Assembly (NCBI GenBank): GCA_036401335.1
Contig: DASWVC010000336.1
Coordinates: 1-23,391, forward strand
DNA: 23,391 nucleotides
Source of the DNA: DASWVC01 sp036401335
GTDB taxonomy: Bacteria > Verrucomicrobiota > Verrucomicrobiia > Chthoniobacterales > JAFAMB01
Direction of reading: 5' to 3'
A program made the translations under genes and the position numbers. Below the pieces are notes generated by a model. The model worked only from the letters and a program-made list of their open reading frames with translations. It was not told the DNA's origin and searched no databases. Shown here piece after piece: positions 12,962 through 21,018 of the stretch (position 1 is the first letter of the stretch; every line of letters begins with the position of its first letter).

Positions 12962-15082
12962 ATGATCAAAAGATTCGTTCTTCTTGGTGTTGTGGTTGGC
13001 CTGTTTCGGGCCATAGCGGTCGCATCGCCGGCACCGGAAAAGGCAAGCGACTCACCGACGGTACCCGGCCTCGCCCAATGGCAGGAGAAAGCGCGCACCT
13101 TTAACGCTTTCCTGACGGTACCGACTTTTGAGTCCACCCCGGAACAGATCGCGGCAGCTGCCGATCAGGCCATCTCCGAGGCTGACCAGGCCTACGATGC
13201 GATCGGCAGATTGAAGCCGGACGAGGTGACTTTCACAAACACGATCAAAGCCCTGGACGACATAACCGCCGCAACTTCTCAGGTCGTCAACCGGCTCAAC
13301 GTTCTACAACAGGCACATCCCGATCCGGCCATGCGCTCCGCCGCGGTCGACGCAGCACAAAAGCTCCAGGACTGGGCCGTTAGCCTCGACTACCGTAAAG
13401 ATGTGTATCGGGCCGTCCGGTCCTTTGCCGCCACCGGTCCGAAGCTCGAGGGCGAGAGCCAACGCCTGTTTGAGGATACTTTGCGCGATTACAAACGCGC
13501 AGGTCTCGACCTGCCGGAAGACCGGCAGGCAGCAGTGGAGCAGTTACGCAAAGAGCTTGGGCGTTTGGAAATCCGTTTTGAGGTCAACATCAATAATGCG
13601 GCTGCTCCGGTCGCCTTAACCCGCGAAGAACTGGCCGGCGTGCCCGACAGCGCTTTGGCGCGCTTGAAATCGCAAGACGGCCGCTACCTGGTCGACGCCA
13701 ACGTGGCCTTTGAATTTGAGCTCGTTGAGGACAATGCAACGAATGAAGGCACCCGGAAAGAGCTCTACTTTGCGCGCGACAACCGCGCCAAAGAACAAAA
13801 TGTCCCGTTGCTGGCCAGGATCGTTCAACTGCGGACCGATCTCGCGCGCGCCCTCGGGTACCGGTCCTGGGCGGATTACAAGACCGAGAACCGCATGGCG
13901 AAAAACGGCGCGACCGCCCTGCATTTCCTGGAAGATCTGAAAGACCGGCTTGACCCAAAGTACCAGGCAGAACTCGCGGAGTTTAAGAAGGTTAAGGACG
14001 CGGTGCCCCACCAGGCGACGCCTGAGGTCAACATCTGGGATTGGCGGTTTTGCGCGGAGCAACTCCGGCAGCAACAATTCCACGTCGACGCGGAATCTTT
14101 GCGGGTCTATTTCCCGTTCGAAAAGGTTTTGACCGGCATGTTCGGTGTTTATGAACGCATTTTCGACATCGACATCCAGGAAGCGGTTCCGCCTTCCAAA
14201 TACGTCGGCGACCTGAAGCTGTATGTGGTCGTCGACCGGAAAAGCCAGGAACCGCTCGGCCTGTTGTACATGGACCTGTTTCCGCGCCCCGGTAAGTTCA
14301 ACCACTTTGCAAACTTCTCTTTGGTCGACGGCAAGCGAATGCCCGACGGCCGGTATGCGCGCCCGACGACGAGCCTGATCTGCAATTTTCCGCCTTCGGC
14401 TCCGGGCTCTCCCGGGTTGATGACGCATGAGAACGTGGTCACGATCTTTCATGAGTTCGGCCATGCGATGCACGCCATTCTGACCCGGGTCGATGACGTT
14501 CGTTTTTCGGGAACCAATGTGCCCACAGATTTTGTGGAAGCTCCTTCCCAGATGCTGGAGTATTTCGCCTGGGATAAGAAGGTTCTCGACGGCTTCGCTG
14601 CCGATTACCGTGATCCGGGCAAGAAGATCCCCGCGGAAACCCTGGAGCAGTTGCGTGAGGCAGACCGGGCCATCAAAGGTTGCTTTTACCGACGCCAGTT
14701 ATCGTTCGGCATCCTGGATCTGCGGTTACACAACAATCCTTCCCCGGATGAGTTGGCGCACATTGACGCTTACTCGAACCAGATCCTAGGGGAAGTATTT
14801 CTTCCGCCAGCGCCGAACACCGCGATGATCGCCTCGTACGGTCACCTGGTCGGATACGACGCAGGCTATTACGGCTACGCGTGGGCCGACGCCATTGCGG
14901 CGGACATGGCGTCGGTGTTTGAAACCTCTCCGGGCGGGTACCTCGACGAACAGGTTGGGCGACGGTTGCGAGACGAGATTTACGCGCAGGGAAATTCCCG
15001 CGAGATCACGGTTTCGATCGAAAAATTCCTCGGGCGAAAACCGTCGGTGGAACCATTCCTGCGGAAAGTCGGTCTACAATGA
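12962..15082 (+). CDS. Exported M3 family (thimet oligopeptidase-like) zinc metallopeptidase
   Basis: M3 peptidases cut short peptides with a zinc-activated water. The zinc site is HEFGH (His497, Glu498, His501), with Glu526 in DFVEAPSQMLEYF as third ligand, and the late GYDAGYYGYAWAD block supplies conserved substrate-binding tyrosines. The 706-residue length and helical N-terminal half are normal. The start at 12962 gives MIKRFVLLGVVVGLFRAIAV, a likely signal peptide with AVA cleavage near residue 21, although Arg16 interrupts the hydrophobic core. The frame is open 31 codons further upstream, but that extension looks non-coding. Most M3 enzymes lack export signals, so this one probably works in the periplasm. 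The oppA start lies 10 bases after the stop, which points to processing of peptides for the importer. Confidence 0.92.
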   Translation: MIKRFVLLGVVVGLFRAIAVASPAPEKASDSPTVPGLAQWQEKARTFNAFLTVPTFESTPEQIAAAADQAISEADQAYDAIGRLKPDEVTFTNTIKALDDITAATSQVVNRLNVLQQAHPDPAMRSAAVDAAQKLQDWAVSLDYRKDVYRAVRSFAATGPKLEGESQRLFEDTLRDYKRAGLDLPEDRQAAVEQLRKELGRLEIRFEVNINNAAAPVALTREELAGVPDSALARLKSQDGRYLVDANVAFEFELVEDNATNEGTRKELYFARDNRAKEQNVPLLARIVQLRTDLARALGYRSWADYKTENRMAKNGATALHFLEDLKDRLDPKYQAELAEFKKVKDAVPHQATPEVNIWDWRFCAEQLRQQQFHVDAESLRVYFPFEKVLTGMFGVYERIFDIDIQEAVPPSKYVGDLKLYVVVDRKSQEPLGLLYMDLFPRPGKFNHFANFSLVDGKRMPDGRYARPTTSLICNFPPSAPGSPGLMTHENVVTIFHEFGHAMHAILTRVDDVRFSGTNVPTDFVEAPSQMLEYFAWDKKVLDGFAADYRDPGKKIPAETLEQLREADRAIKGCFYRRQLSFGILDLRLHNNPSPDELAHIDAYSNQILGEVFLPPAPNTAMIASYGHLVGYDAGYYGYAWADAIAADMASVFETSPGGYLDEQVGRRLRDEIYAQGNSREITVSIEKFLGRKPSVEPFLRKVGLQ

Positions 15083-15092
15083 AGGAATTTTC

Positions 15093-16763
15093 ATGCGGTT
15101 GTTCGCCCTGCTAGTTTCCCTGACATTGCTCGGTCCGGTTACGGAACTGTTTGCCAGCTCGGCCATCGACAGCCGCACACTGGAAGAAGCAACCCGGGCG
15201 AAGGTGTTGCTGATCTGTGAAGGTTCTGAGCCACGCACCCTTGATCCGCAGCAGGCCCAAGGGGTGCCTGAACACCACATCATCATGGCCTTGATTGAAG
15301 GACTCGTGGCGCCGGACGAATCTGACCAGGCAAAATGCGTGCCGGGCTTGGCTGCTGACTGGGAGCATAACCAGGATTTTTCCAGTTGGACTTTTCACAT
15401 CGGCGAAGACCGCCGCTGGTCCAACGGCGATCCGGTCACGGCTCACGATTTCGTTTTCTCTTATCAGCGATTTCTGACGCCGTCGTTCGCAGCGCCTTAT
15501 GCGGACATGTTCTTCATCTTGAAAGGAGCGGAGGACTACCACTCGGGAAAGTTAAAGGACTTTGCTGACGTGGGGGTCAAAGCGTTGGACGACCATCACC
15601 TACGCTTGGATTTTGTCGGACCGACGCCCTACCTGCTGTCCATGCTTCAACATGACTCCTGGTACCCGGTCCACCGCGACACGATCCTGAAATTCGGCCT
15701 GATTGACACGCGCGACACCAAGTGGACCCGTCCTGAAAACTACGTCGGCACCGGGCCGTTTCGTTTGAAATCGTGGCGTGAAAACGACGTCATCGAAGTT
15801 GAGCGTAACCCGAATTATTGGGATGCCCGGACGGTGAAACTGAACGGCATCAAGTTTTTTACCATCGAAAATCAGAACACTTATGACCGTGCGTTCAACG
15901 CGGGCCAACTGCACAAGAGCTACGATGTGCCATTGGACAAAATGCCTTATTATCGCCGTACGCGTCCGGACCTCCTGCGACTGGATCCCTACGAAGGCGT
16001 TTATTTCTATCGCATCAACGTTGAACGACCCGCCTTCAAAGATCCACGGGTGCGCCTGGCCTTGAACTACGCCATCGATCGCGCGGTGATCTGCCGGAGC
16101 ATCATGCGCGGGGGGCAACAACCGGCTACAGGCTACACCCCGCCCGGAATGGAGGGCTACCAACCCCTGCAAAAGTTAACGTATGACCCGGAACGCGCAC
16201 GCAAACTGCTAGCTGAAGCGGGGTACCCGAACGGGAAAGGTTTTCCTAAATTCAACATTCTCTTCAACACCATGGAGTCGCATCGCACGATCGCGGAAGC
16301 CATCCAGCAGATGTGGAGGGAAGAACTGAACATCAACGTCGGTTTGGAAAACCAGGAATGGAAGGTTTACCTCGATTCGTTGAACAATTTCAACTACGGC
16401 ATCGCCCGCTCCGCCTGGATTGCGGACTTCATGGATCCGGTAACGTTTCTAAGCATGTGGACGACGGGCAACGGCAACAACAACACGAAATGGGGTAACG
16501 CGCAGTACGACAAACTGATTGACCAATCCAACCGCGCGGCTGACCCGCAAACGCGGCTAGCGATCCTCCACCAAGCCGAAGAACTTCTCCTGAGCGAAGC
16601 GCCGGTGGTGCCAATTTACTGGTACGTGCGCGATTACCTGATCCAACCGTCGGTCAAGAACTGGACGTCGCTGGCGTTGGATAACCACAACTACAAGTTC
16701 ATTGATCTTCAACCGGTAACCAGGACGCCGGAAACTGAGCGGGGTAAGCAGGTGCAGCGCTGA
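15093..16763 (+). CDS. oppA: Oligopeptide ABC transporter, periplasmic substrate-binding protein
   Basis: This 556-residue member of solute-binding protein family 5 captures peptides in the periplasm and passes them to OppBC. After a signal peptide (MRLFALLVSLTLLGPVTELF, probable cleavage near Ala21) come family hallmarks: EGSEPRTLDPQQAQ (43-56), LAADWEHNQDFSSWTFHI, RWSNGDPVTAHDFVFSYQRF, GTGPFRLKSW, and RVRLALNYAIDRAVI. There is no lipobox cysteine, so the mature protein should be soluble in the periplasm, as in E. coli OppA. The ATG at 15093 has AAGGA 7 bases upstream; the open frame extends 66 codons back, but only as an overlap with the peptidase gene. It could bind dipeptides or other ligands of this family; oligopeptide is the likeliest call given the neighbouring peptidase. 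Confidence 0.93.
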   Translation: MRLFALLVSLTLLGPVTELFASSAIDSRTLEEATRAKVLLICEGSEPRTLDPQQAQGVPEHHIIMALIEGLVAPDESDQAKCVPGLAADWEHNQDFSSWTFHIGEDRRWSNGDPVTAHDFVFSYQRFLTPSFAAPYADMFFILKGAEDYHSGKLKDFADVGVKALDDHHLRLDFVGPTPYLLSMLQHDSWYPVHRDTILKFGLIDTRDTKWTRPENYVGTGPFRLKSWRENDVIEVERNPNYWDARTVKLNGIKFFTIENQNTYDRAFNAGQLHKSYDVPLDKMPYYRRTRPDLLRLDPYEGVYFYRINVERPAFKDPRVRLALNYAIDRAVICRSIMRGGQQPATGYTPPGMEGYQPLQKLTYDPERARKLLAEAGYPNGKGFPKFNILFNTMESHRTIAEAIQQMWREELNINVGLENQEWKVYLDSLNNFNYGIARSAWIADFMDPVTFLSMWTTGNGNNNTKWGNAQYDKLIDQSNRAADPQTRLAILHQAEELLLSEAPVVPIYWYVRDYLIQPSVKNWTSLALDNHNYKFIDLQPVTRTPETERGKQVQR

Positions 16764-16840
16764 TTAAACCGGTATCGGGCGCCCCAGGAAGTTTGCTTTG
16801 CTCCCACATGCTTCTGTTGATCCGATTTTGGCCAGAAGAT

Positions 16841-16859
16841 ACGCCCCTTCAATGGGCGT
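16841..16859 (+). promoter_or_regulatory. Hairpin between oppA and oppB
   Basis: ACGCCC (16841-16846) pairs with GGGCGT (16854-16859) around a 7-base loop, just before oppB in a 111-base gap, the only sizeable gap inside the opp operon. There is no T run. Such a structure could protect the oppA message or reduce oppB translation, matching the usual excess of binding protein over permease. That role is inferred. Confidence 0.35.
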
Positions 16860-16874
16860 CAATTGGGTTACGCG

Positions 16875-17810
16875 ATGATTAAGGTCATCGTCGGCCGTCT
16901 GTTGCAGTTGATCCCGGTGCTTTGGATCCTGCTCACCTTAACTTTCTTTCTTACCAAGATGGTGCCGGGCGGCCCCTTCAGCGCCGAACGCCAGGCCACG
17001 CCGGAGGTGATCGCCAGGCTTAACGAGTATTACGGCCTGGATAAACCGGTCTGGCAACAATACCTGTCTTACCTTGGCAAGGTGGTGCGTTTCGATTTCG
17101 GGCCGTCTTACACCTACCAGAGCGATTCAGTCACCGAAATCATCGCGCGTTCCTTTCCGATTTCGTTGCAGATCGGGACGCTGGCGTTTGCGATCGCTAT
17201 CGTGATCGGTGTGACGGCGGGAGCAATTGCCGCCGTCAATAAAAATAAGGTGTGGGATTACCTGCCGATGTCGGTGGCCATGCTCGGCATCTGTTTACCG
17301 ACCTTTGTTCTGGGACCGATCCTTGCCCTGATTTTCTGCCTTGAGTTAAAGCTCGCACCGGTAAGCGGATGGTACGGGCTGGAATACGTGCCGCTGCATC
17401 CGGCCGTGATGCCGGCCGTTACGCTCGGCCTTTTTTATGCCGCCAATGTGGCCCGCCTCACGCGCGGGGGGATGCTCGACATCTTGAATCAGGATTTCAT
17501 CCGGACGGCACGGGCCAAAGGTGTTCCGGAACACCAGATCATCCTGAAGCACGCTCTACGGGGCGGGTTGCTCCCGGTGGTCTCTTTCCTCGGACCGGCT
17601 TTCGCGGGGCTGATCAGTGGGTCGTTCGTGGTCGAGAAAATCTTCAATGTACCTGGCCTCGGTCAGGAATTTATCAAGTCCGTTTTCAACCGGGATTACC
17701 CCTTGATCCTGGGAACGGTGATCTTTTTCGGCACGTTGATCGTTATTTTCAATCTGGTGTCCGACATTGCCCAGGCGCTGCTCGACCCCAAGAGCCGTAA
17801 ATCCCTATGA
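16875..17810 (+). CDS. oppB: Oligopeptide ABC transporter permease OppB
   Basis: OppB is one of two inner-membrane permeases of the importer. The 311-residue protein has an N-terminal membrane segment (about 8-28) followed by VPGGPFSAER, the periplasmic QYLSYLGKVVRFDFGPSY part, then five more hydrophobic segments near 97-120, 130-157, 178-192, 233-254 and 277-300. The cytoplasmic coupling loop, TARAKGVPEHQIILKHALRG (about 211-230), is the EAA motif that contacts the ATPases. The ATG at 16875 gives MIKVIVGRLLQLIP, matching family N-termini; a TTG at 16863 would add four residues and cannot be excluded. The stop overlaps oppC by 4 bases (ATGA). Confidence 0.95.
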   Translation: MIKVIVGRLLQLIPVLWILLTLTFFLTKMVPGGPFSAERQATPEVIARLNEYYGLDKPVWQQYLSYLGKVVRFDFGPSYTYQSDSVTEIIARSFPISLQIGTLAFAIAIVIGVTAGAIAAVNKNKVWDYLPMSVAMLGICLPTFVLGPILALIFCLELKLAPVSGWYGLEYVPLHPAVMPAVTLGLFYAANVARLTRGGMLDILNQDFIRTARAKGVPEHQIILKHALRGGLLPVVSFLGPAFAGLISGSFVVEKIFNVPGLGQEFIKSVFNRDYPLILGTVIFFGTLIVIFNLVSDIAQALLDPKSRKSL

Positions 17811-18901
17811 GCATCGAAACGGCCACCGTGGTTCCGGACGCACCCGTGATCCAGGAAGCGAAACTCGCTTCGGGCACGTCCCTCTGGCAGGATGCCTGGT
17901 ACCGGCTCCAACGGAATCGCTTGGCCCTCGGCAGCCTCGTCTTCTTCTGCATGATGGCGGTGGTCTGTGTTCTTGGCCCGCTTTTCACGGGGTACACGTA
18001 CGAACAAACGGAACTCAGCCTCAAGGCAAGTGCCCCGCTCGAGCCCATCATCGAGCGTACGGAATCCGTCAAGAACGGAGCGCCACGGCGGAGTTACCTT
18101 GGTCTGTCCTCCATCGAGGATGAGTTCCTGGAAAAAAGTCCAGAGGAGCGCCAGGCCGTCGTGGCCCGGATCAAGCGGGGCGAGGTGGTCCGTGAGGACC
18201 GGTTTTCTTACCACCTGACCCGGTTGAAACACCGGTTTGGCACGGACGCGCTCGGGCGTGACTTGCTCACGCGTGTCCTTGTGGGAGGGCAGATTTCGTT
18301 AGCCGTAGGCTTTGCGGCCACCCTGGTCTCGGTGGTGATTGGAGTGCTCTGGGGTGCCGTTGCCGGTTTTCTCGGCGGCAAGGTCGATACGGTGATGATG
18401 CGTTTGGTGGACATCCTGTACGCGATGCCGTTCACCGTGATCGTCATCCTGCTGATGGTGACCTTCGGACGTAACTTCATCCTGTTGTTTGTCGCCATCG
18501 GGGCCGTCGAATGGTTAACCATGGCGCGGATCGTTCGCGGCCAGATCATATCCTTGAAGCACCAGGAATTCGTCGAGGCCGCCGTGTCGCTCGGACTGAG
18601 CGAGCGCACCATTATCCTGCGGCACCTCATTCCTAACGTCCTCGGCCCGGTCATTATCTACACCACGTTGACGGTTCCGGACGTTATGTTGCTGGAAGCG
18701 GTCCTCAGCTTTCTGGGGCTGGGGGTGCCGCCTCCCATGAGTTCCTGGGGTGCGTTGCTCGATGACGGTGCCCGGACGATGGAAACCTCCCTTTGGTTGC
18801 TGGTCTTCCCGGCATTGTTCTTCTCCTCCACGCTGTTTTCGCTCAACTTTCTCGGGGACGGTTTGCGGGACGCCCTGGATCCCAAATCGTCGAAAGACTA
18901 G
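17807..18901 (+). CDS. oppC: Oligopeptide ABC transporter permease OppC with an enlarged periplasmic loop
   Basis: OppC is the second permease. The 364-residue protein has a cytoplasmic N-terminus with SLWQDAWYRLQRNRLALGSL, a first membrane segment (about 42-62), then FGTDALGRDLLTRVLVG (144-160), the usual start of the permease core, more membrane segments, and the EAA loop (EFVEAAVSLGLSERTIILRH). Between residues 66 and 141 there are about 75 residues, rich in Glu, Arg and Lys (for example SIEDEFLEKSPEERQAVVAR), where E. coli-type OppC has a much shorter link. The length exceeds the usual 300 or so residues for that reason. The start overlaps the oppB stop, and oppD follows after 5 bases. 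Confidence 0.94.
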   Translation: MSIETATVVPDAPVIQEAKLASGTSLWQDAWYRLQRNRLALGSLVFFCMMAVVCVLGPLFTGYTYEQTELSLKASAPLEPIIERTESVKNGAPRRSYLGLSSIEDEFLEKSPEERQAVVARIKRGEVVREDRFSYHLTRLKHRFGTDALGRDLLTRVLVGGQISLAVGFAATLVSVVIGVLWGAVAGFLGGKVDTVMMRLVDILYAMPFTVIVILLMVTFGRNFILLFVAIGAVEWLTMARIVRGQIISLKHQEFVEAAVSLGLSERTIILRHLIPNVLGPVIIYTTLTVPDVMLLEAVLSFLGLGVPPPMSSWGALLDDGARTMETSLWLLVFPALFFSSTLFSLNFLGDGLRDALDPKSSKD

Positions 18902-18906
18902 GTCAC

Positions 18907-19917
18907 ATGCCCCTTCTTAGCGTCGAAAACCTGAAAACGTATTTCTACACGCGGGCGGGCACCGTGCGGGCGGTCGACGGCGTTTCGTTTGACCTCGAGT
19001 CCGGTAAGACGCTGGGCATCGTGGGCGAGTCTGGTTCGGGTAAGTCCGTCACGTGCTACTCCATCCTGGGCCTGGTGCCCCAACCGCCCGGCCGGATTGT
19101 CGGCGGCCGGGCCTTGTTCGCGGGAGTCGATTTGCTCGCGTGCTCCAAGGAGCAACTTCGCAAAATTCGCGGCAAACGAATTTCGATGATTTTTCAGGAT
19201 CCGATGACGTCGCTGAACCCTTACCTGCGTATCTCGGAACAGCTGATGGAACCGCTGCTTGTGCACGAAAGGATCAGCCGGAAACATGCCCTTAACCGGG
19301 CGGTGACAAGTTTGGAGGAGGTTGGAATCCAAGATGCAGGCCGTCGCGTCCATTTTTACCCGCACGAATTCTCGGGTGGGATGCGTCAGCGCGTGATGAT
19401 CGCCATGGCTTTGATCAGCCGGCCGGAAATCTTGATTGCGGACGAACCGACAACCGCATTGGACGTCACTGTCCAGGCACAAATCCTCGAATTGATCAAA
19501 CAGCGCCAGCGCGAGTTGGGCCTTGCGGTCGCCTTCATCACCCATGACCTCGGGGTTGTGGCTTCTTTCTGCGCATCGGTGAAAGTGATGTACGCCGGAC
19601 GGATTGTAGAAGCAGGACTCACCCGCGAGATTTTTGCGAGGCCCTGCCACCCGTACAACGCAGCCCTCCAACAGTCGATCCCGGCATTGCACGAGAAAGG
19701 CAAGCCGCTTTTCACCATCGCGGGGCTCCCACCCGACTTGTCAAAGCCAATTCCCGGATGCCCGTTCGCGCCACGGTGCGCGTACATGCTGCCTAAGTGC
19801 CAGCAAACGCCGGTACGCCTTCAGGGGGTGACCGCTCACCACGAGACAGCGTGCCTCAGGTTTCAGGTGGGAGAAATCGGTGACCTCCGGCACCCGCTGG
19901 CCTCGGTGACGGCATGA
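18907..19917 (+). CDS. oppD: Oligopeptide ABC transporter ATP-binding protein OppD
   Basis: OppD is one of two ATPases powering import. The 336-residue protein shows Walker A GESGSGKS (40-47), Q-loop Gln97 (IFQDPMTSLNP), signature FSGGMRQRV (155-163), Walker B LIADEP (176-181) and H-loop His213 (ITHDLGVVAS). The C-terminal oligopeptide-type extension follows HPYNAALQQSIP and contains Cys285, Cys291, Cys298 and Cys316 (GCPFAPRCAYMLPKC and later TAC), a pattern linked to an iron-sulfur cluster in some related transporters. The ATG at 18907 comes 5 bases after oppC; an upstream in-frame start at 18793 would overlap oppC by over 100 bases and is unlikely. The stop overlaps oppF by 4 bases. Confidence 0.96.
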   Translation: MPLLSVENLKTYFYTRAGTVRAVDGVSFDLESGKTLGIVGESGSGKSVTCYSILGLVPQPPGRIVGGRALFAGVDLLACSKEQLRKIRGKRISMIFQDPMTSLNPYLRISEQLMEPLLVHERISRKHALNRAVTSLEEVGIQDAGRRVHFYPHEFSGGMRQRVMIAMALISRPEILIADEPTTALDVTVQAQILELIKQRQRELGLAVAFITHDLGVVASFCASVKVMYAGRIVEAGLTREIFARPCHPYNAALQQSIPALHEKGKPLFTIAGLPPDLSKPIPGCPFAPRCAYMLPKCQQTPVRLQGVTAHHETACLRFQVGEIGDLRHPLASVTA

Positions 19918-20894
19918 ACGCTTTCCTTGAACTCCGCAATCTGAAGACCCATTTCCCGGTCTTCCGGGGTACCGTGCTGCGCAAACCGGCCGGTGCCGTC
20001 CGGGCAGTGGACGGAATCGAGCTTGCCCTGGAGAAAGGCGAGATTTTGGGCCTGGTTGGTGAGTCCGGCTGCGGGAAATCGACCCTGGGGCGCACCGTGA
20101 TGCAATTGATCCGAAACACCGGCGGTTCCGTGCTGCTGGAAGGGCGGGATCTGTCGCAATTGCGTCCCCGGCAACTTCGGGAAGAGCGGCTGAACTTTCA
20201 AATGATCTTCCAGGATCCGTATGCATCCCTGAACCCGCGTCTGACGGTTTTTGACGCCCTCAGCGAGGCCATTCAGACCCGCGGCAGGTTGAAACGGACT
20301 GCCCTGCTCAATGCAGTCGCGGAGCTGATGAGCACGGTCGGTTTGTCGCCCGACCAGATGCGCCGCTACCCGCACGAGTTCTCCGGCGGCCAACGCCAGC
20401 GGATCGCGATCGCTCGCGCCCTCGCGCCCCGTCCGAAACTGATCATTGCCGACGAGCCGGTGTCGGCGTTGGACGTCTCGATTCAGTCGCAAATCATAAA
20501 CCTGATCTTGCGCCTGTGCCGTGAGCGGCAGTTGACCATGATCTTCATTTCTCACGACATCTCCGTGGTGAAATACATCTCCAACCGGATCGCCGTGATG
20601 TACCTCGGACGCCTGGTGGAAATCGGTCCGGCGGCCGAGGTGGTGGAAAACCCGTTGCACCCTTACACGCGCGCCTTGGTGAGCGCCGTGCCGATCCCCG
20701 ATCCGGAAAGGGAAGCTCGCCGTCAGCGCATCATCCTGCAGGGAGATCCCCCTTCACCGCTGAATCCACCCCAGGGCTGCGTCTTTCACCCGCGCTGCCC
20801 TTACGTCAAAGAAGCGTGCAGACAGGCCCGGCCCGCACTAGAAGAAAAGCTGCCACACCGGCGCGCCGCCTGCATCCGCGTGGGCGAGATCTGA
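19914..20894 (+). CDS. oppF: Oligopeptide ABC transporter ATP-binding protein OppF
   Basis: OppF pairs with OppD to drive the importer. In the 326-residue protein Walker A is GESGCGKS (49-56), Q-loop Gln100 (IFQDPYASLNP), signature FSGGQRQRI (156-164), Walker B IIADEP (177-182) and H-loop His214 (ISHDISVVKY). After HPYTRALVSAVP comes the C-terminal extension with Cys289, Cys295, Cys302 and Cys320, matching the four-cysteine arrangement of OppD. The N-terminal part (THFPVFRGTVLRKPAGAVRAVDG) is the longer version typical of OppF. It is the last gene of the operon, joined to oppD by an ATGA overlap; a palindromic repeat follows directly. Confidence 0.96.
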   Translation: MNAFLELRNLKTHFPVFRGTVLRKPAGAVRAVDGIELALEKGEILGLVGESGCGKSTLGRTVMQLIRNTGGSVLLEGRDLSQLRPRQLREERLNFQMIFQDPYASLNPRLTVFDALSEAIQTRGRLKRTALLNAVAELMSTVGLSPDQMRRYPHEFSGGQRQRIAIARALAPRPKLIIADEPVSALDVSIQSQIINLILRLCRERQLTMIFISHDISVVKYISNRIAVMYLGRLVEIGPAAEVVENPLHPYTRALVSAVPIPDPEREARRQRIILQGDPPSPLNPPQGCVFHPRCPYVKEACRQARPALEEKLPHRRAACIRVGEI

Positions 20895-21004
20895 TCAAAG
20901 AATGCCACAAATCAAAGAATGAACGAGGCGAAGCGTGAGAACGGCAGGTACTCCTCTATCCTTCGTTTGTGGCACTCCGTGATTGTCCGATTTGGGGCAT
21001 TCTT
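20894..21004. repeat. Imperfect palindromic intergenic repeat after oppF
   Basis: GAATGCCACAAA (20900-20911) is repeated inverted as TTTGTGGCACTC (20966-20977) with one mismatch. A second pair, AAGAATGCC (20898-20906) and GGCATTCTT (20996-21004), is perfect and overlaps the first. ATCAAAGAATG also occurs twice directly (20894-20904 and 20911-20921). The element lies between the convergent oppF and aldo/keto reductase genes and overlaps the oppF stop codon by one base. It has no coding potential. It resembles, from memory, CCACAAAT/ATTTGTGG intergenic repeats seen scattered in some environmental genomes; copy number here cannot be checked. It may also act as a two-way terminator. Confidence 0.55.
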
Positions 21005-21018
21005 GCCGCCTGCGCCGT

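Noticed and set aside
13616..14473. 285-codon minus-strand frame opposite the M3 peptidase
   Set aside because: It lies entirely within a gene with a complete zinc site and shows no recognisable domain.
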